Below, one piece after another: positions 42,992 to 51,871 of a stretch of DNA of 64,000 bases. This DNA comes from an uncultured Eubacteriales bacterium. Its GTDB lineage: Bacteria > Bacillota > Clostridia > Monoglobales > Monoglobaceae. The DNA is taken from positions 1 through 64,000 of the forward strand of contig CATWQA010000002.1 in assembly GCA_958352815.1 (NCBI GenBank), read 5' to 3'. Both the position numbers and the translations under genes were made by a program. Each line of letters starts with the position of its first letter. Positions within the stretch are counted from its first letter, which is position 1. The notes under the pieces were generated by a model. That model was not told the DNA's origin. It searched no databases and was given only the letters and a program-made list of their open reading frames with translations.

Positions 42992-44984
42992 GCATTTTTT
43001 TCAATTCTTGTTCATCTATTACGGCAATGCCAAGGCTTTCCGCCTTGTCAAGCTTGCTTCCCGCCGCTTCTCCCGCCAGGAGATAGTCGGTTTTCTTGGA
43101 CACGCTGCCCGTCACCTTGCCGCCGTTGTCCTCAATGAGCTTTTTAGCCTCGCTCCGCTTCATTGTGGGCAGGGTTCCCGTTATAACAAACACCTTTCCC
43201 AAAAGCGTGCTGCCCGCAGTCTCTGTCTCATAGGTCATGTCAACTCCCAGTTCCCTGAAGCTTTCCACAAGCTCGAGAGAGGCTTCTTCCTTAAAGTAAT
43301 GAACAATACTCTCCGCCATCTTTTCGCCTATATCGGGAACCGAGGAAATCTCCTCGGCGTCCGCCTCTATGATTTTATCAATTGAGCCGAACCGCCCTGC
43401 AATAAGCTGCGCCGCTCTCTGACCTATCAGCCGTATTCCCAGCCCGAACAGGAGCCTGTCAAGACCTCTGCTCTTTGACCTGTCTATGGCATTTATCAGA
43501 TTGTCTGCAGATTTATCCTTAAAGCCTTCAAGATTTATTAAATCCTCTTTTTTGAGCCTATACAAATCCGCCGCATTGGCAATCAACCCTTCGTCGATGA
43601 GCTTTTCTACAATGGCGGGACCCAGCCCGTCTATTTCCATTGCCCCCTTTGAGGCAAAGTGAATAACGCTTCTCAGCTGCTGAGCAGGACAGTTGGAGTT
43701 GGTGCACCTGGTCGCCGCCTCGTCCTGCACTCTTTCCAGTTTTTCTCCGCAAACAGGGCACTCCTCGGGCATGTGATACTCCTCAAGCCCCGGGCGGCGC
43801 TTGCTCAAAACGACCTCCGCCACCTCAGGGATAACATCTCCCGCCTTGCGAACCATAATATAGTCCCCGATTCGTATATCCTTAGCGTGGATATAGTCTA
43901 TGTTATGAAGGGTGGCTCTGGACACTGTTGACCCTGCAATTCTGACGGGAGTAAACACAGCGTTAGGGGTCACAACTCCCGTTCTGCCCACCTGGAGGGC
44001 AATATCCAGCAGCTCTGTCTCCTTCTGCTCGGGGGGATACTTAAACGCCGCCGCCCACTTTGGGGTCTTCGCCGTTGAGCCTAAAATGTTCCGCTCCTCT
44101 AAGCTGTTTACCTTAACAACAGCACCATCTATGTCAAAGCCCAGCTCGCCGCGCACAGAGCCGATCCGCATTATTTCGGCATAGGCCTCATCAATGCCTT
44201 TTTGCACTCCGCCGTCCTCAATAACCTTAAAGCCCAGCTTTCTCAAATAGTCCAGGCTCTCGGAATGGGTGGAAAACTCCCTGCCCACTATATCCTGCAC
44301 GTTGAACACGAATATGTCCAGATTTCTGCCTGCGGTGACCTTGCTGTCAAGCTGCCTTAAGGAGCCCGCCGCCGCGTTTCTCGGGTTTGCAAAAAGGGGT
44401 TCTCCCGCCAGCTCTCTAAGCTCGTTGAGCTTTAAAAACGAGCTTTCCGGCATAAACACCTCTCCCCGCACCTCCAAATACTCAACGGGCTCAGAAAGCC
44501 TCAGCGGTATGCTGCCTACGGTTTTCAGGTTGTTGGTAACGTCCTCCCCGTTTCTGCCGTCGCCTCTGGTAGAGCCCCTGAAAAATACTCCGTTCCTATA
44601 TTCCAGGGAAACGGACAGCCCGTCAATCTTCATTTCCGTGACGTACTCCACTTCATCTACGCCCAGCGCCGCTTTTGTGCGGTTGTCAAACTCCACAAGC
44701 TCCTCCTTGCTGAACACGTCGGCAAGGCTCTGCATGGGCACGGCATGCTCAACAGGGACAAAGCCCTCTAAAACCTGCCCGCCCACCCGAACCGTGGGTG
44801 AATTTTCACTTTTAAACCGGGGGAACTCCTCCTCCAGCTCTATCAGCTCCCGCAAAAGCCTGTCATACTCAAAGTCGCTGATTTGAGGGTTATCCATAAC
44901 GTAATAGTCATGGTTCGCCTTTTCAAGGATTTCACGGAGTCGGTTAATTCTCTCTAATGCTTGATTTTCGTTCATATCTTCCAC
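42975..44984 (-). CDS. ligA: NAD-dependent DNA ligase
   Basis: Seals nicks in replication and repair. 669 residues, full length. Adenylation lysine in TEMKIDGLS (near 117); NAD-binding Ia domain at the N-terminus (ANHDYYVMDNPQISDFEYDRLLREL). OB-fold follows, then the zinc finger (CPVCGEKL...CTNSNCPAQ), helix-hairpin-helix repeats and a C-terminal BRCT domain (LLGKVFVITGTL). Complete domain set. Confidence 0.98.
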   Translation of the reverse strand: MEDMNENQALERINRLREILEKANHDYYVMDNPQISDFEYDRLLRELIELEEEFPRFKSENSPTVRVGGQVLEGFVPVEHAVPMQSLADVFSKEELVEFDNRTKAALGVDEVEYVTEMKIDGLSVSLEYRNGVFFRGSTRGDGRNGEDVTNNLKTVGSIPLRLSEPVEYLEVRGEVFMPESSFLKLNELRELAGEPLFANPRNAAAGSLRQLDSKVTAGRNLDIFVFNVQDIVGREFSTHSESLDYLRKLGFKVIEDGGVQKGIDEAYAEIMRIGSVRGELGFDIDGAVVKVNSLEERNILGSTAKTPKWAAAFKYPPEQKETELLDIALQVGRTGVVTPNAVFTPVRIAGSTVSRATLHNIDYIHAKDIRIGDYIMVRKAGDVIPEVAEVVLSKRRPGLEEYHMPEECPVCGEKLERVQDEAATRCTNSNCPAQQLRSVIHFASKGAMEIDGLGPAIVEKLIDEGLIANAADLYRLKKEDLINLEGFKDKSADNLINAIDRSKSRGLDRLLFGLGIRLIGQRAAQLIAGRFGSIDKIIEADAEEISSVPDIGEKMAESIVHYFKEEASLELVESFRELGVDMTYETETAGSTLLGKVFVITGTLPTMKRSEAKKLIEDNGGKVTGSVSKKTDYLLAGEAAGSKLDKAESLGIAVIDEQELKKMLDKDI

Positions 44985-45046
44985 CTGTAATTTGGTTTAA
45001 AAATTAAGACGTCCTTGTCGTAAAGGCAAGGGATAGCTTGGATAAT

Positions 45047-45075
45047 ATTATAACCTAAAACATGAAATCAATCAA
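45047..45075 (-). promoter_or_regulatory. sigma-A promoter of ligA
   Basis: TTGATT (45075-45070), 17-bp spacer, TATAAT (45052-45047). Confidence 0.82.
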
Positions 45076-45221
45076 GAGTTAAAAATTAAGTTGCGGATTT
45101 GGAATTTAATTGGAATGTCCGCAACAGAAAATCAAATATTTCATAGGGGCTATGTAAATGCTAAAACTTTATTTAAATCCGTCTATTTTAACAAGTTTGT
45201 ATATATGTAAATCACCACGGT

Positions 45222-45341
45222 GTAGGGGGCGGCTTCCCGATTAACAACAACTAAGGAATGTTATTGACATTGCCTACTTTGTATAAATAGGACTATTGCG
45301 AGCCGTCCAACTTCAAAGAAGTTGGGTCACAGACGCCCCGC
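45222..45341 (+). repeat. C-family repeat, copy 5, split by a D element
   Basis: GTAGGGGGCGGCTTCCC (45222-45238) and AGACGCCCCGC (45331-45341) together make exactly the intact 28-bp C repeat. The 92 bp between them are a D element. Confidence 0.88.
45239..45330 (-). repeat. D-family element, copy 3 (inserted in C)
   Basis: On the minus strand it starts GTGACCC and has the hairpin CCAACTTC/GAAGTTGG. TTTATACAAAGTAGGCAATG and TCAATAACATTCC follow, and it ends GTTGTTGTTAATC. Confidence 0.88.
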
Positions 45342-45391
45342 ATGTAAACCAATGTGATTATATGAATTTATCGGGATTTTGATTTAAAGAA

Positions 45392-45484
45392 AATCCCAAA
45401 TCCGCATAATATAATATTTACTGTTAATATGACGAGCGGGGCGTATAGGAATCCGCCCCCTACAACCTGAACGGTTACATATAA
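45392..45484 (-). repeat. C-family repeat, copy 6, with long flanking homology
   Basis: Diverged core at 45436-45463 (GCGGGGCGTATAGGAATCCG, then CCCCCTAC). Its flanks match 19803-19903 over about 90 bp. Confidence 0.75.
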
Positions 45485-45556
45485 CTAAATCCATTCGTAA
45501 AATTATACTCCACGCCTCGAGCCCAACGGGCTAGGCGATATTAATATACAAATATA

Positions 45557-46912
45557 CTAACCTTTCGGTTTATGGGCAGCCGGCAGCTCCACAATAAACT
45601 CGGTAAACTTATCGGGCTCGCTCTTCAGCTTAATATCCCCCTTATGAGAGACGGCGATGGTCTTAGCAATTGCCAGACCTAAGCCGTAGCCCCCGCTCTG
45701 CCTTGACCTTGACTTATCCGAACGATAAAACCTGTCAAAAATCTTAGCCGCGTCCTCCGCCTTTATGCCCTCGCCTGTGTTCTTTACCGAGAGCCTTGCC
45801 TTACCCTCAGACCTGCTTAAGGTCACCTCTACGGAGCCGCCTTCGTTTGTATACTTAACCGCATTATCAAGCAAAATCATTATCAGTTGCTTAAGCTGTC
45901 CCAGATCGCCCTTTACATATACGTTCTCCTCTATGCTGTCAGTCAGGAACAGGTTTTTCTCAAACACAACCGCTTCCATGGTGAGAATAACGCTCTCTGC
46001 CGCTGAGGACAGAGAGACCACTGACTTTACCGTATTGTTTTCCGCACCGTAATCCACCTTGGCAAGATACAGCAAGTCGTTAGTCAGCTTTGTCATTCTG
46101 GCGGCCTCGTCCTTTATGTAGTAAATCCACTTCTTCTCCTGCTCTATTGTGTTGTCTCGGTGAATGAGAAGCACGTCCGCATTGGTGTTTATTACCGTCA
46201 GCGGGGTTTTCAGCTCGTGAGAGGCGTCGGCGATAAACTGTTTCTGCTTGTCCCATGCCTCCTTAATGGGCTTGATTGACCTGTTGGCAAAAAACATACA
46301 TATCATCAGCAGGAATATAAGGGCGGCAACAAGAACCACCGAAAGGGTGAGCACAAGACTTCTCAGCATATCTGTTCGAGTGTTAATATTGCTAATGCTA
46401 ATAACGTAACTATCTGCGCCGCCGTTCTCTCCCGGCTTCTCAAAGTTAGTCACAATCAGGTATTTATAATAAACTCCGTCAAGCTTCACCGTACCGCTCA
46501 CCCTTGCCATAGGGTCATTGACGGCTTTAAACTCACTTAAAGCGGATCCAATAATACTGTTATAAAAATCTTCGCTGTAGTCATAAAATGAGTGGGTCTC
46601 CGCAATCTCTCCGCTCTCGTTTATCATTATTGCGCTGACCTCGTTCATCTCCTGACCTACCGGATCGCGGCGGTCGTTTTCCGGGGCTTCTCCCACGCCT
46701 TCCTCAAAATCGGGTAGCGCTCCCCTGTCCGGATTAAAGCCTCTGCGGTTCCCGGGCTGGAAAAACGAGAGCCCCCTGTCAAGCTGCATCTCGATGGTTT
46801 TGTTGGTGTCCCTGTACACCATCATGAACACAACGCAAAACGCCCCGATAAGCAGGACGGACACCATTACCATATTCAAAATCAAAAACTTATTTCTGAG
46901 CTTTTTAAACAT
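45557..46912 (-). CDS. sensor histidine kinase
   Basis: 451 residues. Membrane helices at about 10-33 and 184-208 flank an extracellular sensor domain of about 150 residues with an acidic/proline-rich front half. No full HAMP domain is seen. The HisKA box has phospho-acceptor His232 in DASHELKTPL. HATPase motifs follow: ILLDNAVKYT (N box), GEGIKAEDAAKIFDRFY (G1/F), YGLGLAIAK (G2). It starts one base after the response regulator, so the two are coupled. The signal is not evident. Confidence 0.93.
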   Translation of the reverse strand: MFKKLRNKFLILNMVMVSVLLIGAFCVVFMMVYRDTNKTIEMQLDRGLSFFQPGNRRGFNPDRGALPDFEEGVGEAPENDRRDPVGQEMNEVSAIMINESGEIAETHSFYDYSEDFYNSIIGSALSEFKAVNDPMARVSGTVKLDGVYYKYLIVTNFEKPGENGGADSYVISISNINTRTDMLRSLVLTLSVVLVAALIFLLMICMFFANRSIKPIKEAWDKQKQFIADASHELKTPLTVINTNADVLLIHRDNTIEQEKKWIYYIKDEAARMTKLTNDLLYLAKVDYGAENNTVKSVVSLSSAAESVILTMEAVVFEKNLFLTDSIEENVYVKGDLGQLKQLIMILLDNAVKYTNEGGSVEVTLSRSEGKARLSVKNTGEGIKAEDAAKIFDRFYRSDKSRSRQSGGYGLGLAIAKTIAVSHKGDIKLKSEPDKFTEFIVELPAAHKPKG

Positions 46913-46913
46913 A

Positions 46914-47597
46914 CTATCCCTCTCTCAAAGAATATCCCACGCCCCGCACGGTTACAATCGAAACCTGCGAGCCCACATATTTCAGTTTCTTACGCAGGAA
47001 AGAAATATAAACCTCCACATGGTTTGCCTCCGCCTCCGATTCAAAGCCCCACAGCTTTTCTATAATCATGTCCTTTGACAAAACAGCATTCTTGTTGGCG
47101 ATCAGGTATTCCAAAAGCTCCGACTCCTTATGGGTCAGATTTATATCCTTGACGCCGCAGTTCAGCATCATGTTGGCAGGGTCAAGCTCAATGTCTCCAA
47201 AGGTCATTCCCTTATCGGGGATTATCTCCCCTCTGCGTCTGCCCAGAGCACGTATTCTCGCCAGCAGCTCCTCTGTGTTAAAGGGCTTTGCAAGATAGTC
47301 GTCCGCCCCGCTGTCAAGACCCCTGACCTTATCCGAGATTTCGCCTTTGGCGGTCAGCATTATAACCGGAGTGTCGTTCCCGTACTTCCGCATATTTTTC
47401 ATAACCGTTATGCCGTCCATTTTGGGCAGCATAAGGTCAAGGACGATAACGTCGTATATATTGCTCATGGCATAGTCGTAACCGTCCTCACCGTTGTATA
47501 CGCTGTCAACGGTATAGTTATTCTTTTTCAGCATCTGCACCAGCGCCTCCGCCAGGTGTATCTCATCCTCCACAACAAGTATTCTCACAAGGTTCAC
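46914..47597 (-). CDS. OmpR/PhoB-family response regulator
   Basis: 227 residues. Receiver domain with phospho-acceptor Asp54 in IVLDLMLPKMDG, acidic pair DE at 11-12 and K in YLAKPF. The C-terminal winged helix contains LTHKESELLEYLIANKNAVLSKDMIIEKLWG and HVEVYISFLRKKL. It is the first gene of the two-component operon and probably controls itself through the direct repeat at 47654-47674. Confidence 0.94.
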   Translation of the reverse strand: MNLVRILVVEDEIHLAEALVQMLKKNNYTVDSVYNGEDGYDYAMSNIYDVIVLDLMLPKMDGITVMKNMRKYGNDTPVIMLTAKGEISDKVRGLDSGADDYLAKPFNTEELLARIRALGRRRGEIIPDKGMTFGDIELDPANMMLNCGVKDINLTHKESELLEYLIANKNAVLSKDMIIEKLWGFESEAEANHVEVYISFLRKKLKYVGSQVSIVTVRGVGYSLREG

Positions 47598-47622
47598 CCT
47601 TTCCCAAAAGCATTATGAAAAT

Positions 47623-47651
47623 ATAATAACATATGACATACACTTTATCAA
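47623..47651 (-). promoter_or_regulatory. sigma-A promoter of the two-component operon
   Basis: TTGATA (47651-47646), 17-bp spacer, TATTAT (47628-47623). Confidence 0.75.
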
Positions 47652-47653
47652 AT

Positions 47654-47674
47654 AAATCTTAAAAAAATCTTAAA
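47654..47674. promoter_or_regulatory. direct-repeat site, probable response-regulator operator
   Basis: AAATCTTAAA occurs twice (47654-47663 and 47665-47674), an 11-bp period. It lies immediately upstream of the -35 box, the usual layout for OmpR/PhoB-family activation. Confidence 0.7.
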
Positions 47675-47720
47675 ATTGTTTTTGCTTTATCTGCCTTTGC
47701 AAAAGGCAGAATTACATATC

Positions 47721-47897
47721 CCGGGGTTTGGGGCGGAGCCCCAATCGGTTTCCCCGAAGGGGAAAATCGACACCGCCCGGGTCTGGCTGTGACCCAACTT
47801 CTATGAGGTTGGATGGCTCACGGTATTCCTTTTAAAATATCGTAACCAATGTCAATAACAGCCCTAAGTTGTTGCCGACAGGGCGGAACCGGGCTCG
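47721..47897 (+). repeat. A-family repeat, copy 6, split by a D element
   Basis: GGGGTTTGGGGCGGAGCCCC, TTTCCCCGAAGGGGAAAA and CACCGCCCGGGTCTGG come first. The third hairpin is interrupted by D and its right arm, GGGCGGAACCGGGCT, resumes at 47881. Confidence 0.82.
47789..47879 (+). repeat. D-family 91-bp element, copy 4 (inserted in A)
   Basis: GTGACC start, hairpin CCAACTTC/GAGGTTGG (one T-G pair), AATGTCAATAACAGCCC, end GTTGTTGCCGAC. Confidence 0.85.
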
Positions 47898-47997
47898 GCA
47901 ACAGATGCACCAACCGGTGCATACAAAATGATATATTATATCACAAAATATCACAAATAATCAATTATTGCTTAATTCTGAACGGATAATTATTTGT

Positions 47998-48083
47998 GCC
48001 GCTAAAGCGGCGACGCCTGCGCGCCTCACGTGTCGCCTTCGGCGACCTGCCGTGCTTGCTTGCCGCATTGTTCCCAATGCAGC
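47998..48083 (+). repeat. B-family intergenic repeat, copy 6
   Basis: GCCGCTAAAGCGGC, CGCGCCTCACGTG, the TCGCC/GGCGA hairpin (48033-48037 and 48041-48045), CCTGCCGTGCTTGCTTG, and a GCATTG/CAATGC stem at the end. Confidence 0.85.
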
Positions 48084-48180
48084 ACAATGTCACAATTCTT
48101 ATTTACCAATAATATTTTGCTGCGGGTTTTAAATAAAATTGTGCAATTAAGCCGTATTTTTAAAATTTTAGCAAAAACAC

Positions 48181-48209
48181 TTGTAACGGTATGATTTTAG
48201 TGTTATAAT
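48181..48209 (+). promoter_or_regulatory. sigma-A promoter of cysE-cysS
   Basis: TTGTAA (48181-48186), 17-bp spacer, TATAAT (48204-48209). No T-box or other riboswitch is seen before cysE. Confidence 0.85.
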
Positions 48210-48272
48210 TGTCTGAAAGTTTTATATAATGTATAAATTGACATTATATTAATGCTGTATTGGAGTAATGTT

Positions 48273-48932
48273 ATGGGAATTATAAAGCTTATTAAGGACG
48301 AGATACACTTAACCTTTGAACGGGACCCTGCGGCACGGTCAAAGGCTCAGATATTTTTTCTATATCCCGGAGTTAAGGCGATTATATATCACCGTCTGGC
48401 GCACAAGCTATACAATCATAAAAGGTATTTTCTTGCAGACTGGGTGTCTATGCACGCCAGGAAGGTGACGGGGATTGAAATTCACCCCGCCGCCAAAATC
48501 GGCAAGAACGTCTTTATTGATCACGGCATGGGCGTTGTTATCGGGGAGACCGCCGTTGTAGGCGACAACTGCACAATATACCAAGGGGTGACCCTGGGCG
48601 GAACGGGAAAGGACAAGGGAAAGCGCCACCCCACAATCGGCAGCAACGTGACTATCGGAAGCGGCGCTAAGATTTTGGGGCCTTTTACCGTTGGCGACAA
48701 CTCGAAGGTGGCGTCAAACGCCGTTGTGCTCAGTGAGATACCTCCCAACAGCACCTGCGTCGGCGTGCCCGCCCATGTTGTTAAGCGGGAGGGCGTTCGG
48801 GTAGCTCCGGCAAAGGTTTGCGCCGACCTTGACCAGATACATATCCCCGACCCCGTGTCTATGGATCTGTGCAGCCTTAAAAATGCTGTCGCAAGGCTCG
48901 AGAAGCAGATTTCTGAGCTGCAGAAAGACTAA
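48273..48932 (+). CDS. cysE: serine O-acetyltransferase
   Basis: Makes O-acetylserine, the carbon precursor of cysteine. 219 residues from ATG 48273 (MGIIKLIKDEIH), with GGAG eight bases before; an in-frame ATG at 48252 has no ribosome site. SRAKVTG-like WVSMHARKVTGIEIHPAAKIG leads into the left-handed beta-helix of hexapeptide repeats. The catalytic end contains FIDHGMGVVIGETAVVGDN and TLGGTGKDKGKRHPTIGSNV. It is 30 bp before cysS, so cysteine supply and charging are joined. Confidence 0.95.
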   Translation: MGIIKLIKDEIHLTFERDPAARSKAQIFFLYPGVKAIIYHRLAHKLYNHKRYFLADWVSMHARKVTGIEIHPAAKIGKNVFIDHGMGVVIGETAVVGDNCTIYQGVTLGGTGKDKGKRHPTIGSNVTIGSGAKILGPFTVGDNSKVASNAVVLSEIPPNSTCVGVPAHVVKREGVRVAPAKVCADLDQIHIPDPVSMDLCSLKNAVARLEKQISELQKD

Positions 48933-48962
48933 TCTACCAAATCAGGAAAGGAACTGTTACAC

Positions 48963-50366
48963 ATGAAGCTTTTTAATACGCTGACAAGACAAAAAGAGGA
49001 GTTCGTGCCGATTAATCCGGGCAAGGTTATGATGTATTCCTGCGGCCCTACGGTTTACAACTTCTTCCATATAGGAAACGCGAGACCCTTTATTATTTTC
49101 GACACCCTGAGGAGATATCTGGAGTACTGCGGAAACGAGGTTAAGTTTGTTCAGAACTTTACGGATATTGACGACAAAATGATTAACAAGGCAAATGAGC
49201 TTGGCATAACCGTTAAGGAACTGGCGGACCAATATATAAACGAATACTTTATTGACGCAAAGGGTCTGGGTATTCATGAGGCAACAGTCCACCCCAGAGC
49301 CACGGAGAATATAGGCGCCATTATTGACATAATCAGCCGCTTAATCGAAAACGGCTATGCCTACAACGTGGACGGAGATGTTTACTACAGCGCAAAGAAG
49401 TTTAAGGATTACGGCAAGCTGTCTCACCAGCCCCTTGAGGACTTGGAGAGCGGAGCGCGTATTGACGTGAACGAGGATAAGCAGGACCCTATGGACTTTG
49501 CCCTCTGGAAGAAGCAGAAGCCGGGGGAGCCCGCATGGGAAAGCCCCTGGGGAATGGGCAGACCGGGCTGGCATATTGAGTGCAGCGCCATGGCGAACAA
49601 GTACCTGGGCAAGACCATTGACATTCACAGCGGCGGTCAGGACTTAATTTTCCCTCACCACGAAAACGAAATTGCCCAAAGCGAGGCGGCAAACTGCTGT
49701 AACTTCGCCAACTATTGGGTTCACAACGGGTACATCAATATTGACAACCGCAAGATGTCAAAATCCCTGGGTAACTTCTTCACCGTTCGCGATGTGGCAA
49801 AGGAGTTTGACTATGAGGTAATCCGCTTCTTTATGCTTTCGGCTCACTACAGAAGCCCCATAAACTTCAGCAAGGAGCTTATGGAGTCCTCAAAATCGGC
49901 CTTAGAGCGCATTTACACCTGCATGGAAACTCTTGAATTTTTAGGTGGCTCCGCCGAGACAAAGGAGCTCAAGGAAAGCGAAAGAGAGGTTATCTCCGCC
50001 CTTGACGGATACAAGAAAAAGTTTATCGCCGCAATGGACGACGATCTGAATACTGCCGACGCAATCTCCGCCCTGTTTGAGATTGTGTCCGAGGCGAACG
50101 TTAAGCTCACCGCCGACAACAAGCCCTCAAAGGCGTCGGCAGAATACGCCTTAAACCTGCTTTCCGAGCTGGGCGGCGTTCTGGGCTTGCTCTCAAACCG
50201 CGGTGGCGAAGAGGTTCCCGCAGAGGTAACAGAGCTCCTGGAGCAGCGCAAGGCGGCAAGAGCCGAGAAAAACTGGGTAAAGTCTGACGAAATCCGCGAC
50301 AGACTGGGCGAGCTGGGCTACACCGTTAAGGACACCAGGCAGGGACAGCAGCTTATCAAACTCTAA
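48963..50366 (+). CDS. cysS: cysteinyl-tRNA synthetase
   Basis: Class I synthetase, 467 residues. HIGH motif FFHIGNARPF (near 40) and KMSKS motif DNRKMSKSLGNFFT (near 265). Zinc ligands include C in MYSCGPTVYN, then WHIECSAM and HHENE. The helical anticodon-binding end is complete. mrnC follows. Confidence 0.97.
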   Translation: MKLFNTLTRQKEEFVPINPGKVMMYSCGPTVYNFFHIGNARPFIIFDTLRRYLEYCGNEVKFVQNFTDIDDKMINKANELGITVKELADQYINEYFIDAKGLGIHEATVHPRATENIGAIIDIISRLIENGYAYNVDGDVYYSAKKFKDYGKLSHQPLEDLESGARIDVNEDKQDPMDFALWKKQKPGEPAWESPWGMGRPGWHIECSAMANKYLGKTIDIHSGGQDLIFPHHENEIAQSEAANCCNFANYWVHNGYINIDNRKMSKSLGNFFTVRDVAKEFDYEVIRFFMLSAHYRSPINFSKELMESSKSALERIYTCMETLEFLGGSAETKELKESEREVISALDGYKKKFIAAMDDDLNTADAISALFEIVSEANVKLTADNKPSKASAEYALNLLSELGGVLGLLSNRGGEEVPAEVTELLEQRKAARAEKNWVKSDEIRDRLGELGYTVKDTRQGQQLIKL

Positions 50367-50421
50367 GCCTGCATAATTTTTTTAAAACGGCAGATAATAT
50401 TTAAGAATGAGATAGTTAAAA

Positions 50422-50823
50422 ATGATAGATGTTATTTTGGAAAACCTGAACCTGGGTAAGGTTCCTCCCTCCCAGTACTCGCCCCTGACTCTGGCGTACG
50501 TGGGGGATTGCGTGTACGAGCTGTATGTTCGCACATACCTGATTAAGGACGCTAATCACAACGTGAACTCTCTGCACAAGGCTGCCACAAAATATGTGTG
50601 CTGCAAGGCGCAGGCACAGTTTTACAAGAAAATTGAGAATATACTCTCGGAAAACGAGATTAGCGTTTTTAAACGGGGCAGAAACACAAAATCCCACGTT
50701 CCGAAAAACGCCAATGTGGGGGATTACAGGATTGCCACAGGAGTTGAAGCCCTTATGGGCTACCTGTACCTGTCCGGCGAAAAGCAAAGAATTTGTGACC
50801 TGATGAAACATATTTTTGAATAG
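50422..50823 (+). CDS. mrnC: mini-ribonuclease III
   Basis: 133-residue RNase III-type catalytic domain without the dsRNA-binding domain; matures 23S rRNA in Firmicutes. LTLAYVGDCVYELYVRTYL carries the catalytic acidic pair region, and KSHVPKNANVGDYRIATGVEALMGYLYLSG the second. It follows cysS, the common Firmicutes order. Confidence 0.95.
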   Translation: MIDVILENLNLGKVPPSQYSPLTLAYVGDCVYELYVRTYLIKDANHNVNSLHKAATKYVCCKAQAQFYKKIENILSENEISVFKRGRNTKSHVPKNANVGDYRIATGVEALMGYLYLSGEKQRICDLMKHIFE

Positions 50824-50829
50824 ACACAG

Positions 50830-50864
50830 CCCCGGCTTTACATATTAAATTTTTAAAGCCGGGG
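50830..50864 (+). terminator. terminator-like hairpin after mrnC, abutting the yitT start
   Basis: CCCCGGCTTTA, 13-nt loop, TAAAGCCGGGG, then TTGATTT. The 3' arm ends right where the yitT start region begins. Confidence 0.7.
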
Positions 50865-50873
50865 TTGATTTAT

Positions 50874-51752
50874 GTGAAAAAACCAAAGACCAATCAGAAA
50901 ATCAATAATATATTTTTTATCCTGCTGGGCGGCTCTGTTATGGGGTTCAGCCTTAGCTTTTTTATCGTTCCGGCACAGATTTCCGCCGGGGGAGTCAGCG
51001 GTATCGCAACCGTTTTATACCACCTTTTTAACCTGCCCGTGGGAGTTATGGTGTTTGTTCTCAACATTCCCATTTTCATTCTGGGCTTCGTCACCTTTGA
51101 CGGGAAGTTTCTCCTGACCTCGATCTTAGGAACCCTCGCCCTGTCTGTTTCAGCCCAGTTCTTTGAGGCGGACTTTTTCCAAAGGTTTGTTCCCGTGTCC
51201 GACGACCTGCTGCTGTGCTCCGTGTTCGGCGGCGGGTGCTACGGTCTGGGGCTGGGTCTGGCAGTCAGAAGCGGCGGCACCACCGGAGGCACCGACATTC
51301 TCTCCCTTGTTATGAAAAAATGGTTCCCCTCCTTTTCGGTGGGGCAGTTCGTCATCGCTATAGACGGAGTGATTATTGCCGCCTCGGGCTTGGTTTACAG
51401 GCGGCTTGATATTATTCTGTACTCGGTGGTTATGCTGTTTGTGTGCTCCTACGTGCTGGACGCCATACTGGACGGAGTTGACTTTGCCAAAATCGTCTAC
51501 ATCATCTCGGACAGCAATCCGGTAATCGCCGCCGCTATCGGACGGGAAATCAGACGGGGCTCCACAATCCTTTCTGGCTATTCCGTCCACACCAAAAAGG
51601 ACAGAAATATGCTGATGTGCGTCATGAAAAAACACCAGGTGCCCAAACTCAAGGAAATTGTGACCCGAATTGACGGGGAAGCTTTTGTGGTTGTAACCGA
51701 CGCAAAAGAGGTAATCGGGCTGGGATTTAAGTTATCCGACAAAATCAAATAA
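50874..51752 (+). CDS. YitT family membrane protein
   Basis: About 292 residues from GTG 50874; a TTG at 50865 is an alternative. Five to six membrane helices (about 12-190) with GGSVMGFSLSFFIVPAQISAGGVSGIA and RSGGTTGGTDILSLVMKKWF, the DUF161 pattern. A cytoplasmic DUF2179 domain (about 205-285: GREIRRGSTILSGYSVHTKKDRNMLMCV) follows. Function of the family is unknown. The weak start codon and the hairpin at its ribosome site suggest low or controlled translation. Confidence 0.88.
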   Translation: MKKPKTNQKINNIFFILLGGSVMGFSLSFFIVPAQISAGGVSGIATVLYHLFNLPVGVMVFVLNIPIFILGFVTFDGKFLLTSILGTLALSVSAQFFEADFFQRFVPVSDDLLLCSVFGGGCYGLGLGLAVRSGGTTGGTDILSLVMKKWFPSFSVGQFVIAIDGVIIAASGLVYRRLDIILYSVVMLFVCSYVLDAILDGVDFAKIVYIISDSNPVIAAAIGREIRRGSTILSGYSVHTKKDRNMLMCVMKKHQVPKLKEIVTRIDGEAFVVVTDAKEVIGLGFKLSDKIK

Positions 51753-51793
51753 CCCAATCATTGAAAAACCAACACTAAATCACTAAAAAACAG

Positions 51794-51822
51794 TTGATTA
51801 TGTATAAATAATGTGGTAGAAT
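51794..51822 (+). promoter_or_regulatory. sigma-A promoter of the transketolase genes
   Basis: TTGATT (51794-51799), 17-bp spacer, TAGAAT (51817-51822). Confidence 0.85.
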
Positions 51823-51871
51823 TACTATATGGTAAAAAATTAACAATTTAAAATACAAGGAGGAAAAAGCA

